Of a stretch of 64,000 nucleotides of DNA, positions 50,396 through 61,502 are shown piece after piece. Below the pieces are notes generated by a model. It saw only the letters and a program-made list of their open reading frames with translations. It had not been told where the DNA came from and made no database searches. Origin of the DNA: JBBROS01 sp963792675 (GTDB lineage: Bacteria; Pseudomonadota; Alphaproteobacteria; Acetobacterales; Acetobacteraceae); the NCBI GenBank assembly GCA_963792675.1, contig CAWBWT010000001.1, forward strand, positions 86,632 to 150,631. Direction: 5' to 3'. The first letter of the stretch is position 1; every line of letters begins with the position of its first letter. Both the position numbers and the translations under genes were made by a program.

Positions 50396-53300
50396 ATGAC
50401 CTCGTCGTCGCGCTCGTTTACGTTCAACGCAAACGACCTGCAGTTTCTGCTCGACCAAATCAGGTTCAGGCCGCTGTTTGACGCTGCGGGCGCGGCGATC
50501 ATCGCGTGGGACGGCGTCGGCGCCATCTTCGACCAGAATGGGCAGCAGCTTTGGGATGGCAGCGCGCCGCTCACGGCCCTGATCAACGGCGTGACCGTGA
50601 CCGGCACCGCGGCCGCGGTCGCCCTGTTCGGCACGTCCTACAATGCCTTGACCGACATCTCCGGCCTGCGCCAGGTGACCGGCCGCTACAACAACCTCGT
50701 CAAAGGGCAGCAAGCCTGGGGCGCGGTGGACACGCCGTTCGTGCGCAGCGCGAAGGCCGACTTCCTCGGATACGTGAAGCAGGCCTTCGGCAATGCGAAG
50801 CGCGGCGATGCGGCCGTTGCCAGCCTCGGCGCGGACGGTAAGCCGGTCTTCGTCGGCACCCCCGCCTCGACCGTTCGCACCACGAACAGCACGATGACCG
50901 GCCCGTTGCAGGTCGATGCCGCCACACGCTCGACCGGACAGACCACGACGGCGACAACGGTCACGACGACGACGGAGTTCGCGGACGGGCATCACTGGAA
51001 CGCCAGCCTGACCGAAACCAACGTCACAGCCACGGTCACCATTGACGTCGTCGACGTGTTCGGACAGTCGGTGACGAACGCCAACCACTACGCCCTGCCC
51101 GGCACCGATCCCTCGCACGCCGTGACCACGACCGTGGTGTCGGACAGGCTCCTGACCGGCGGCGAGCTCGACACCACGGCCATCACCGGGACGTTCCGCG
51201 GCGTATCGGGCAACCTGCATCCCGGCCTGGCCAAAGAGATCACCAAGATCATGGGGACCGGCACCGATCCGGCGAGTCCTGACCGACTACACCGTCAAGC
51301 AGAACGCCGACGGGTCGGCCAACCTGCACGACATCGTCGACTACACGCCGCGGATGATCTCGCAGACGATTACCGGCAACGGCAGCAAGGTCGTCTACGA
51401 CTCGAAGGGCCACTACGTCAGCGGCGACGGCGTCGTCCTGCTGCACGATGCCGACAACCACATCGTCTACTACACGCCGGGGATGAAGCTCTCGGCGTTC
51501 CAATACGACGCGAGCAAGACGATCGACACCGCCCACCTGGTGGTCGGCGAGGCGATCGTGGACACGACCGTACCGTTGCTGGCCGGCCAGGCGGACGGCT
51601 CCGGGAACCCGGCGGTCGGCACCGGCGACGGCAACATCTACTCGGGCGCCGGCTATGGCCAGCTCTCGATCCAGGGCCAGCACGACAAGCAGAACCTCGA
51701 CAACAAGGAGTATTTCTACGGCAACATCGCGTCGATCGCCGGCAACGCGCCGAACAACGGGTTCTTCGCCCTGTTCGGCCAGTTCTTCGACCACGGCCTC
51801 GACTTCATCGCCAAGGGCTCGGGCGCCAGCATCGTCATCCCGCTCGCGGTGGACGACCCGCTGTATGGCCAGATCGGCCCCGACGGCCGGCCGCAGACCA
51901 GCATCACCATCACCCGTGCGACCGTCAACGGCTTCGACGCGAACGGCAACCCGACCTACATCGACCATTCGTCGCCCTACATCGACCAGAGCCAGACCTA
52001 CGGCTCCATCGACGACGTGACGCAGATCCTGCGCGCCTGGGTGATCGACCCGGTGACCGGCAAGTATATCGCCGGCGCCACCCTGTTCGACGGCAACCAT
52101 ACCCAGACCTACACCAACGGGTTCGGCGAGCAGACCAAGGCCACTCTGCCGACGCTGAACGAGCTGCGCGACGAGATCCTGAAGACCCGGTATGTCGCCA
52201 CCGATGCCTCGGGCATGGACGTGCTCGACAGCAACGGCATCGACCAGGGCCTGACCTGGGAGGACGTGTCGCAAGGACTGCGCCACCGCGACGCTTCCGG
52301 CCATGTCGTGACCGACGCGACGACCGGCAAGCCGGTGTCGACCACCGAGCCGCTGCTGCTCGACATGAACCCGAAGTTCGACGTGTCGCATCTATCGAGC
52401 GCGGCGGCGACGGCGGCGATGGCGACGCTTGGCCTGACTTTCGACGTCAATGGTCAGGTCAGCCTCAGCCAACTCGCGAAATGGGTGAACTTCGCGGATT
52501 TCAGCATCCAGACGACCATGTATGGGGCGCCTGTCGGCACGCCGCTCGGACCGAACAGCGCGGTCACCGCCCTGACCGACGCGCAGCACCGCGCCATTGG
52601 CGAGATCCTGCTCGACTCGGTCGGCGACCACTACATCGCCGGTGATGGCCGGGCCAACGAGAACTTCGGCCTGACCGCCATCCACCAGGTCTGGCACGAG
52701 GAGCACAGCTACCAGGTCCGCAACATCGAGCAGACGGTCGCCAAGCTGGACCAGGCGCAGGTGGCACTCGGCGACCTGAGCCACAAGACCCTGCACGACT
52801 GGCAGGTCGCCATCCCCGGCGCCGACGGCAAGCCCATGATGGACGCGGCCGGCAACTACGTGGACGGCACCGGCGCCATCAGCTGGAACCAGGACACGCT
52901 GTTCAAGGCCGCCAAGCTGACGGTCGAGATGGAGTACCAGCACGTCGCGGTCGACCAGTATTCCCGCGCCGTCAGCCCCGACATCCAGGAGTTCGCCGGC
53001 TACAGCTCGGGCAAGGACGCCGGCATCTCGCTCGAGTTCTCGCAGGCTGCGTTCCGCTTCGGCCACTCCACCCTGCGTGAGACGATCGACACGATGGACC
53101 CGAACGGGCTCATCACCGGCAAGATCACCAGCTACGCGCTCGAGGCCGCGTTCCTCAACCCGCAGGGCTTCGCCAATGTCGGCGCCGGAGCAATCGTGCA
53201 GGGCGAGACGCGCCAGCTCATGAACGAGGTGGACGAATACATCACCCCGTCCTTGCAGCAGGGCCTGTTGGGCCAGCCGCTCGACCTCGGCGCGATCAAC

Positions 53301-56300
53301 ATCGCCCGCGGCCGCGACCTCGGCCTGCCGACGCTCAACGCGTTCCGGGTGTCGGCCGGGTTCTCCGCCTATGCCAACTGGAACGATTTCGGCCAGCACC
53401 TGGTGCATGCCAGTTCGCTGGTGAACTTCATCGCCGCCTACGCCTTCGACGGCGACACCGCGCATGCGCAGGCCATCCTCGACGCCTCGAACGGCGTGGT
53501 CACCCAGGACACCGCGCCTTCGGCCTCGACCAGGCGAAGCGCGACAGCCTTCCTGTTCAGCGCCGACCCGGCCGTCGGCGGCAACGACGCCTTCAACCAG
53601 ATCGACCTCTGGATCGGCGGCCTGGCCGAGAAGCACGTGGCCGGCGGCATCCTGGGCGAGACGTTCAACGCGATCTTCGTCAACACCATCGAGAACCTGA
53701 TGGACGGCGACCGCTTCTACTACCTGCAGCGGCTGATCAACCAGGATTTCGGCAACGAGATCCAGAACGAGCAGTTCGTCGACATCGTCGAGCGCAATAC
53801 CGGCACCACCCACCTCAACGGCAACATCTTCACCTATGCCGACCAGTACCTCGACTTCACTCAGACGCCGACCGACACGACAGCAGGGGGGATCGTCTCC
53901 GCGTTGCAAAACCATGAATACGGGACGCTGCTGAACGACACGACCCATCTCGGTGTCTTTTCGGACGGCGGCGCCACCGCCGCGCAGAACGGCACGGTCC
54001 TGCACGAGAGCTTCACCATCAACACCAATGATGCGGCCTTTCAGCGGCGCCACATCACGCTTCGCCGCCGGCCACTACGCCAGCCAGTCGACGACGATCT
54101 CCGGCAACTACATCCTCGACGTGCGCCCGGACCTCGGCACCACCAACCTCGATGGCAGCCCGGATACCGGCGCCGGCTCGGCCGAGGTGATGGTCACGAC
54201 GCCGTACGACGACTTCGTCAAGATGGGCGAGGGCGACGACACCGTCTATCTCGGCGACGGCAACGACGTCGCCTATGGCGGCGGCGGCGCGGACAAGCTG
54301 TATGGCGGCAACGGCAACGACTACCTCTACGGCGGCGACGCGCCCGACATCCTGGACGGCGGCGCCGGCGACGACCACATCTTCGGCGACAGCTCGGGCT
54401 CCAGCGTCAACGGCGTCGACCAGCTGATCGGCGGCTCCGGCAACGACTTCATCTACGGCGGGATCGGCATCGACAAGATGTTCGGCGGCACCGGCGACGA
54501 CGTCATGTATGGCGGCACCGACACCGACCCGTTCATGTATGGCGGCGACGGCAACGACTACCTTAACGGCGACTCCGGCCAGGACATCCTGTACGGCGGC
54601 AACGGCTCCGACATCATCGACGGCGGCACCGGCATCGACCAGCTTTACGGCGACGGCGGCGACGACATCCTGCGGCCCGGCGACGGCGTGTCCGACATCT
54701 CCGGCAACGGCGGCGGTGGCGACGTGCTGATCGGCGGCGACAACGTCGTCGATACCGGCTTCGACCTCGCCGACTACAGCCAGCAGACCGCGGCCAGCGG
54801 CCTCGTCGGCGACCTGACCAGCCAGGTCGTGGCGCAGGCGGTGCTCGACAAGCTGACGCAAGGCCAGCAGCCGACCGTGTTCAACACCAGCACGATCTGG
54901 TTCCAGCTCGAGGGTGTGATCGGCACGCCCAGCTCCGACCGGCTGTCCGGCGACAGCCCCGGCGATGCGAGTGCGGCAGTCAGCAACGGCGACAACTGGC
55001 TGATCGGCGGCAGCGGCAACGACGAGCTGCTGGGCCGCGGCGGCAACGACGTGCTGATCGGCAAGTCCATCCGCCTCGACACCCTGATCGGCACCTACAG
55101 CGGCAGCTACCAGGTCGCCGAGGATGCGAACGGCGCCTCGCACCGCATCGACGGCACGCTGTCGGGCGGCCTGCTCGACTTCGCCAGCGGCGGCGGCACC
55201 ACCTATGCCAAGCACTTCCAGGAGCTGCTGAAGTCGCAGGCCTACAAGGATTACGTGCTGGGCGACGGCGGCCCGAACGGAGGGGTGGACCAAGCCGACT
55301 ACCGGGGGAACTTCACCGACTACGACGTCAAATCCATCTCGTATCAGAGCGCTAAAGAAGGGATGATCTCTGCCGTCCAGATCACCGACAAGGTGGCCGG
55401 GCGAGACGGTGCGGACCTCGTGGTTGGCGTCGACACGTTCAAGTTCGCCGACCGAACCGTAAGCCTGGCGCAGTTGCTCGACGTGGCCCCCGTCGTTACC
55501 GGAGTCCAGGCGCTCGGTGCGAGCAACGAGGATACTTCGTTCCAGATCAAGCTTGCGGATCTATTGAAGAACGTGACTGATCCGGAGGTGGCGGCGGGCA
55601 CGCAGACCCTCTCGGTGCTCAATCTGAGGGCGTCGGCCGGCACAGTGAGCTTGAACCGGGATGGCGTGAGCTGGACCTACACGCCGCCGGCCGACTGGAA
55701 CTCCGGCGCCTTCCAGAAGCACGGGGCGGTGGTGTTCAGCTACCAGGTTTCAGACGGGCTTCGGCAGACCGCCGACACCGCAACCCTCCTGGTGACACCG
55801 GTCAACGATGCGCCGACCGGTGCCGTGGCCACAGTCGTTAGCGGCACCAGCCAGAATAGCCGGACCGTGACCGCTAGCGACAGCGTGTTGAGCCCGATCA
55901 GTGACGCCGATTACTTCCATACCGGAGTGAACGGCACCAACCAGGTGCCTGCCAACGCGCTGACGTTCCAGTGGCTGAAATCGGCCAATCCTGCCGCGGC
56001 CACCCCGGTTTGGACCGCGGTCGCGACGGGTGCGCCCGGCGTCGGGTCGCTTGCCCTGTCCACAACCAACCAGGTGGGGCAATACCTACGGGCGACGGCC
56101 AGCTATACCGATCCCGACGGCACCGCCCAGACATTGGCGTCGGCCACCTACGTGTTCGGCGACGGCAACGCCAACGGCACCCTGGCGGCGCCGCTGGGCG
56201 GCAACGACCCGGGCGCGGACATCATGGTCGGCCTGGGCGGCAACGACGTCTACGCGGTCAACAACGCCGGCGACGTCGTCGTGGAAGACGCGAATGGCGG

Positions 56301-57534
56301 CACGGACACGGTGCTGGCCTCGATCAACGCTTACGCTCTGACCGCCAACGTGGAAAATCTGACCTTCACCGGCACCGGCAACTTCGTTGGTATGGGCAAT
56401 ACGCTCGCCAACGTCATCACTGGAGGAGTGGGCAACGACACACTCAGCGACGGCGGTGGTGCCGGGGCCGACACGCTGATCGGCGGCGCCGGCAACGACA
56501 TCTACGTCGTGACCAACGCTCGCGACGTCGTCACCGAACTGGCAGGCGGGGGCACGGACTTGGTGGAGACGACCCTGTTGAACCTCACGCTGGGTAGCAA
56601 CCTGGAGAACCTGATGTTCACCGGCGCCGGCAACTTCGTTGGTATGGGCAATACGCTCGCCAACGTCATCACTGGAGGAGTGGGCAACGACACACTCAGC
56701 GACGGCGGTGGTGCCGGGGCCGACACGCTGATCGGCGGCGCCGGCAACGACATCTACGTCGTGACCAACGCTCGCGACGTCGTCACCGAACTGGCAGGCG
56801 GGGGCACGGACTTGGTGGAGACGACCCTGTTGAACCTCACGCTGGGTAGCAACCTGGAGAACCTGATGTTCACCGGCGCCGGCAACTTCGTCGGTAAGGG
56901 CAATACGCTCGCCAACGTCATTACCGGCGGTGGCGGAGCCGATACGCTCGACGGCGGCGTCAACGCTCCCGGATCGGCCGGCGACACCCTAGTCGGCGGC
57001 GGAGGCGACGACATCTATTACATCCGTAACCTCAACGACGTCATCATCGAGGGGACCGGCGGGGGCAACGATACAGCGATCGTTTTCGTCAATGCCTACA
57101 CGCTCGGCACAAACGTGGAGAACATGACCTTCATGGGCACTAGTGCCTTCAACGGCACCGGCAACGCGGGAGCCAACATCCTGACCGGCGGCGCGGGGGC
57201 CGATACGCTGAACGGCGGCGGCGGCAACGACAGGCTGATCGGGGGCGCCGGGGCCGACACGCTGACGGGTGGTGCGGGCGCCGACGTGTTCTCCCTTGCC
57301 AAGGGGGATGCAAACGGCGACCTGATTACCGATTTCAGCCGGGCTCAAGGCGATCAGATCCAGCTCAGCGGCTATGGAGCCCGGGCGACACTGGTGAAGA
57401 CGGTCGCTGGCACGAACACCAGCCCAACCAGCTATGCCGTGCAGGTCGGAGGCATCACGGTCGACACCTTCAAGCTGACCGGCAGCGTCACGCTGGTCAA
57501 CAACACAAGCGGGACCGACTACCGCTTCGTCTGA
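50396..57534 (+). pseudogene. Giant secreted animal-type haem peroxidase with RTX repeats, two frameshifts
   Basis: About 2378 residues if two bases are removed (near 51275 and an extra T near 54041). The N-terminal 300 residues are of unknown fold. The peroxidase domain spans about 430-1190, with distal FGQFFDHGLDF, the WHEEHS region and the proximal-haem AFRFGHSTLRETID. A long RTX beta-roll follows (GGSGNDFIYGGIGIDKMFGGTGDDVMYGG), a cadherin-like segment ending VTPVNDAPTG, an Ig-like stretch, a tandem 84-residue RTX repeat and a C-terminal RTX block (GGAGADVFSLAKGDANGDLITDFSRAQGDQI) typical of type I secretion signals. AGGTGAG precedes the ATG. Likely an extracellular halide-oxidising enzyme. 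Confidence 0.9.
56377..56880 (+). repeat. Two identical 252-bp tandem copies within the peroxidase gene
   Basis: The unit beginning GGCAACTTCGTTGG at 56377 recurs at 56629, and a diverging third copy starts at 56881. I see no difference between the two full copies. Each encodes 84 residues of calcium-binding RTX repeat. Confidence 0.88.
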
Positions 57535-57673
57535 GCGTATGGTCGAGGTGGCCGGTGCGAGCCGGCCACCTCATCGTGCCGTCATGGAAGATCATGTTTC
57601 GTCTAAGTATCGACATGCCGGTCCTTATCATGGCAATGGGGCGTCACACGATCGGCAGGTCTCGGCGGGTGGT

Positions 57674-58468
57674 ATGTTCGACAGATTGCGCGGTATGCTG
57701 CCCCGATCGGCCCCGCGTTCGGCGCTCGAGGTGGGCTGGGTCATCACGCAGCGAAAGGCGTCGCTGATATGGGATGATCCGCAGCCTTTGCTGCGTCGCC
57801 AGCCCAAGCCGGCATCGGCCAAGTCCGTCATGCTCTGCCCGGCCGCCATCGACTTCGACGCCAGGCATTTCGTGGTCCCGTGCCCCATCGACGTGCGTCT
57901 GCGGATCAAGCTCGAGGACGGCAAGCCGCCCGTGCTCGAGAACGTGGACGGGTTAAGGAGCACCATCCGCGGCACGGCGCTCGGCCAGATGGTCAAGGTG
58001 ATCGGCCGGGCGGAGTGGCGGCATCCGGATCGGCCCATCCTGCAGGTTCTGACGCCATACGTGTTCGTGGCGGATGATCCGGTCTACATGAACCAATTGC
58101 CGCCCTACCTGCACTTCACCCAGCCCGCTTGGCCCGGGACGCTGATCAGCGGCCGCTTCCCGATCCATATCTGGCCGCGTCACCTCATATGGGCGTTCGA
58201 GTGGGACGACACCTCTCAGGATCTGGTGCTCAAGCGAGGTGATCCATGGTTCTACGTCCGTTTCGAAAGCCATGATCCGAAGCGGGCGGTGCGTTTGGTC
58301 GAGGCGGAGCTCACCCCTGCCCTGGACGACTACATCGAGTCGATCGGCGGAGTGACAAACTACGTCAATCGCACCTTTTCGCTCTTCGAACGCGCCGCAC
58401 GTCGCCGCCCCCAAAAGCTCGTGCATCAAAAGCGAACTCACGAGGCTCTGGGGTGTCCTCGCCTTTGA
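57674..58468 (+). CDS. Hypothetical protein downstream of the peroxidase
   Basis: 264 residues from ATG 57674 (MFDRLRGMLPR). No signal or membrane helix. Ordered segments: WVITQRKASLIWDDPQPLL, DVRLRIKLEDGKPPVLENVDG, LQVLTPYVFVADDPVYMNQLPPYLHF, HLIWAFEWDDTSQDLVLKRGDPWFYVRFE. Trp-rich beta content suggests a soluble enzyme or binding domain. The earlier in-frame start at 57539 overlaps the peroxidase 3' end region. Family unknown to me. Confidence 0.7.
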   Translation: MFDRLRGMLPRSAPRSALEVGWVITQRKASLIWDDPQPLLRRQPKPASAKSVMLCPAAIDFDARHFVVPCPIDVRLRIKLEDGKPPVLENVDGLRSTIRGTALGQMVKVIGRAEWRHPDRPILQVLTPYVFVADDPVYMNQLPPYLHFTQPAWPGTLISGRFPIHIWPRHLIWAFEWDDTSQDLVLKRGDPWFYVRFESHDPKRAVRLVEAELTPALDDYIESIGGVTNYVNRTFSLFERAARRRPQKLVHQKRTHEALGCPRL

Positions 58469-58747
58469 GGCCATATGGGCGAGCGATTGACGGGCAAAGA
58501 CCGGCGCGGGCGTGACCGATCTTCGCAACACCAGATTGCTCCACTAGAAGCGCGGGTCAAATCCAGAAAGCCGGTGCCTGGTCCCATTCACCAGCTTGTC
58601 GAGCGAGCCCTCACCGGACCGGAAACAACTGGAGTGGCAACCGCGGATTCTACGTTTGACAGAAGGGAGAAAGCGGCTCACGCCAGCGCTCTATGTCGAC
58701 CTCAATGGGCGGCAAGCCTGCGCTTTGGGGACTTCCGAGGTGAAGGG

Positions 58748-59329
58748 TCAGTGAAGCCTCAACGCCACGGCTGCCTGCCCTTGCAGGCCAATGTTTCCGC
58801 GTGACGCGAGCAGAGCTTGCAGATTGTCCACGAGATCCTCCAGCACGATCGGCCCGGTCATTGTTCGCGTCCCATTCGGCATACCGGACACGCCTGGATC
58901 AATGTCGGCCGACGTTGCCAGCAGGGCCAGCACGGCCAGCTCTGGCCAGCGCCGGCGGGCCAGGCTCACCAGCCCAACCTGTGCGCTATCCGGCCTGGAT
59001 GCTTCCATGTTGATCATCATCGCGTTTGGCCGCGCCGAGCCGGACTCCACGTGGATCAGCGCATCGGCAACCGAATGCGCCGGGATGACCTCGAAGCTGG
59101 CCTCCACCAGAGCAGCGTTCAGCATCATCAGCGAAAACGGACCTTCCTCGACGACGAGCACCGTAGCGGGTCGTCTCCCCAATCCTGACGCCAGCTTGCC
59201 GGGCAACGGCCGGCCAATCTGGCCGCGCGCGCAACCGGTAGCCTCGGTCGATGCGTCAGGCTGTTCCGTTTCGGCGACGGCCGACACCGCGGTTGAGAGA
59301 CTTGCTTGATGTGCACGGTGCTTGATCAC
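58748..59329 (-). CDS. Degenerate receiver-domain protein
   Basis: 193 residues. Residues about 55-180 follow the CheY fold: TVLVVEEGPFSLMMLNAALVEASFEVIPAHSVADALIHVESG, then MMINMEASRPDS and ELAVLALLATSADID, then a beta-5 segment MTGPIVLEDLVDNL. The phosphoacceptor Asp is Asn, and the conserved Lys of beta-5 is absent, so phosphorylation is not expected. The acidic pair is Glu-Glu. Possibly a phosphorylation-independent protein-interaction module. Confidence 0.65.
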   Translation of the reverse strand: MIKHRAHQASLSTAVSAVAETEQPDASTEATGCARGQIGRPLPGKLASGLGRRPATVLVVEEGPFSLMMLNAALVEASFEVIPAHSVADALIHVESGSARPNAMMINMEASRPDSAQVGLVSLARRRWPELAVLALLATSADIDPGVSGMPNGTRTMTGPIVLEDLVDNLQALLASRGNIGLQGQAAVALRLH

Positions 59330-59447
59330 GTCCGGTCACCCCCTGGACAAAGCGGTGATCGTCACCGGTTCAGCAGTGAGACTGTCGCTGATCGTGACCC
59401 ACTGCCTCGATTGCGCTCCGCGAGCTCGTAGAGGCCAGCCTGTTAGA

Positions 59448-61376
59448 CTGGACTTGAACAGTGAATCCCGGATTTCGGCTGTAGCTGGCTTGTAAGTCGT
59501 TGATGTAGCTTGGTCGAGGCTCGATCGCCAAAACTGCTGTAGTGCTAAATAATGCGGCTCCGATGCACATTGGACTTGACGAATCCAGCTACTCTCGGCT
59601 GCTAATCCCGCGTGTTCGTCCGCGAAAAACGCATCAACGGCTACACCTACCTCTACCTCGTCGAGAGCGTGCGCGAGGACGGCCGCGCCAAGCAGCGCAT
59701 CATCAAGAACCTCGGCCGCAAGGAGGCCGTGGTCGCCTCCGGCGAGCTCGAGCGCTTGGCCAGTTCCGTCGCCCGCTACGCCGAGCGCGCCGTGGTGCTG
59801 TCCCAACTCGCCGCCGGCAATCCCGATCATCTCGCCTGCAAGCGCATCGGCGCGCCGCTGCTGTTCGGGCGCTTGTGGGAGGACACCGGCTGCAAGGCCG
59901 TAGTCGAGGCGCTGCTGGCCGAGCGTCTGTTCGAGTTCCCGGTCGAACGCGCCGTATTCGCCAGCGTGCTGCATCGGCTGCTCGTCTCCGGCTCCGACCG
60001 CGCCTGCGAAAAGTGGATGACCGACTACGCCATCCCTGGCGCGGACGGGCTGGCCCTGCACCACCTCTACCGGGCGATGGCCTGGCTGGGCGAGGAACTG
60101 CCGGCAGAGCAGCAGGACGGGGCCACGCCGTTCTCTCCGCGCACTGTCAAGGACCTCATCGAGGAGCAGCTGTTCGCCACCCGGCGGGACCTGTTCAGCG
60201 AACTCTCGGTGGTGTTCATGGACACCACGTCGCTGAGCTTCGTCGGCGCCGGCGGCAAGACGCTGGGCCAGCGCGGCTACTCGAAGGACCACCGGCCCGA
60301 CCTGATGCAGATGATCGTCGGCGTGGTGATCGACGCCGATGGCCGCCCGGTCTGCTCGGAGATGTGGCCCGGCAACACCGCCGATGTCGGCGTGCTGGTG
60401 CCGGTCATCGACCGCCTGCGCGCGCGCTTTGCCATCGGCCGGGTCTGCGTGGTGGCCGACCGCGGCATGATCTCGGGCCCAACCATCGCCGCCCTGGAGG
60501 AGCGCGGCCTGGAATACGTGCTCGGCGCCCGCGAGCGCACCGACACGCTGGTGCGCACCGTGGTGCTGGCGGACAAGAAGCCGTTCACCCCGCTCTGCGT
60601 CGAGCGCGCCGGCGGCGCGCAAACGCAGCTCTTCGCCAAGGAGGTCACGGTCGAGGGGCGCCGCTACATTGTTTGCCGCAACGAGGCCGAGGCGGCCAAG
60701 GATGCCGCCGACCGCCAGGCGATCGTCACCGCGCTGGACCAGCAGCTCAAGCGCGGCGACAAGGCGCTGATCGGCAACTCCGCCTACCGCCGCTATCTGC
60801 GCACCACGTCGGATCGGCGCAGCTTCGAGATCGACGCCGGCAAGCTGGCCGACGAGGCGCGTTACGACGGCCTGTTCGTGCTGCGCACCAACGCACGTCT
60901 CACCCCGCTGCAGGCCGTGCTGCGCTACCGCGACCTCATCCAGGTCGAGGCGCTGTTCCGCACCGCCAAGGCGCTGATGCGCACCCGGCCGATCTATCAC
61001 GCGTCCGACGCCGCCATCCGCGGCCACGTGTTCTGCTCCTTTCTTGCCCTGGTGCTGCGCAAGGAACTGGACGAACGGTGCCGCACGGCGGGGTTCCGGC
61101 CCGAGTGGGGCGATGTGCTGCGCGACCTCGACCGGCTCCAGGACGTCGAGATCAGCAAGGACGGCCAGCAGATGGTCCTGCGTACGCCCGCCACCGGCGT
61201 GATCGGCCCGCTGTTCAAGGCGGCTCGGGTGGCCTTGCCGCACAACGTCCGCGACACCGCCAGCGCCTAAGCCCCTCAACCGAGCCCGGCGGCGCCGTTG
61301 TGGTGCTAAGGGCTACATACGTCCGGGTAGATCATTGACCCGGCACGACTTTCTCCCGGGCGGTGTTCAAGTCCAG
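59448..61376 (+). mobile_element. Intact IS1634-family insertion sequence
   Basis: 1929 bp bounded by perfect 13-bp inverted ends CTGGACTTGAACA (59448-59460) and TGTTCAAGTCCAG (61364-61376). Direct duplication TTAGA at 59443-59447 and 61377-61381, a size reported for this family. It carries a single complete transposase gene and is inserted in the space between the receiver gene and glmS. Confidence 0.9.
59612..61270 (+). CDS. IS1634-family transposase
   Basis: 552 residues, uninterrupted. N-terminus MFVREKRINGYTYLYLVESVREDGRAKQRIIKNLGRK is the family hallmark. DDE core: ELSVVFMDTTSLSF (first Asp), VVADRGMIS (second Asp) and the YREEL-equivalent LRYRDLIQVEALFRTAKALMRTRPIYH with the Glu. The C-terminus has RGHVFCSFLALVLRKELDERC. 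Predicted functional. Confidence 0.95.
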   Translation: MFVREKRINGYTYLYLVESVREDGRAKQRIIKNLGRKEAVVASGELERLASSVARYAERAVVLSQLAAGNPDHLACKRIGAPLLFGRLWEDTGCKAVVEALLAERLFEFPVERAVFASVLHRLLVSGSDRACEKWMTDYAIPGADGLALHHLYRAMAWLGEELPAEQQDGATPFSPRTVKDLIEEQLFATRRDLFSELSVVFMDTTSLSFVGAGGKTLGQRGYSKDHRPDLMQMIVGVVIDADGRPVCSEMWPGNTADVGVLVPVIDRLRARFAIGRVCVVADRGMISGPTIAALEERGLEYVLGARERTDTLVRTVVLADKKPFTPLCVERAGGAQTQLFAKEVTVEGRRYIVCRNEAEAAKDAADRQAIVTALDQQLKRGDKALIGNSAYRRYLRTTSDRRSFEIDAGKLADEARYDGLFVLRTNARLTPLQAVLRYRDLIQVEALFRTAKALMRTRPIYHASDAAIRGHVFCSFLALVLRKELDERCRTAGFRPEWGDVLRDLDRLQDVEISKDGQQMVLRTPATGVIGPLFKAARVALPHNVRDTASA

Positions 61377-61502
61377 TTAGACTAAATTTAAGTTAAGTTT
61401 AGACTCTGCTCCCCTGAACTCCGGGCTGGTCTTCTATTCCGAGAAGGGCGCTCATCCTGTTTTGAGGGTCGGCGCGTAGTCGGCGACCAACCCGGCCGCC
61501 GC
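61271..61502. other. Right part of IS1634 and the glmS 3' flank
   Basis: No gene. Contains the IS right end (61364-61376), the target duplication, and an AT-rich TAAATTTAAGTTAAGTTTAG stretch after the IS that may serve as the end of glmS transcripts. Confidence 0.5.

Noticed and set aside
58475..58804. 109-codon plus-strand ORF after the hypothetical protein
   Set aside because: Overlaps the real receiver-like gene on the other strand and has no structured composition.
59336..61279. 647-codon minus-strand ORF opposite the IS1634 transposase
   Set aside because: Antisense shadow; composition is Gly/Ala/Asp/Arg-rich without motifs.
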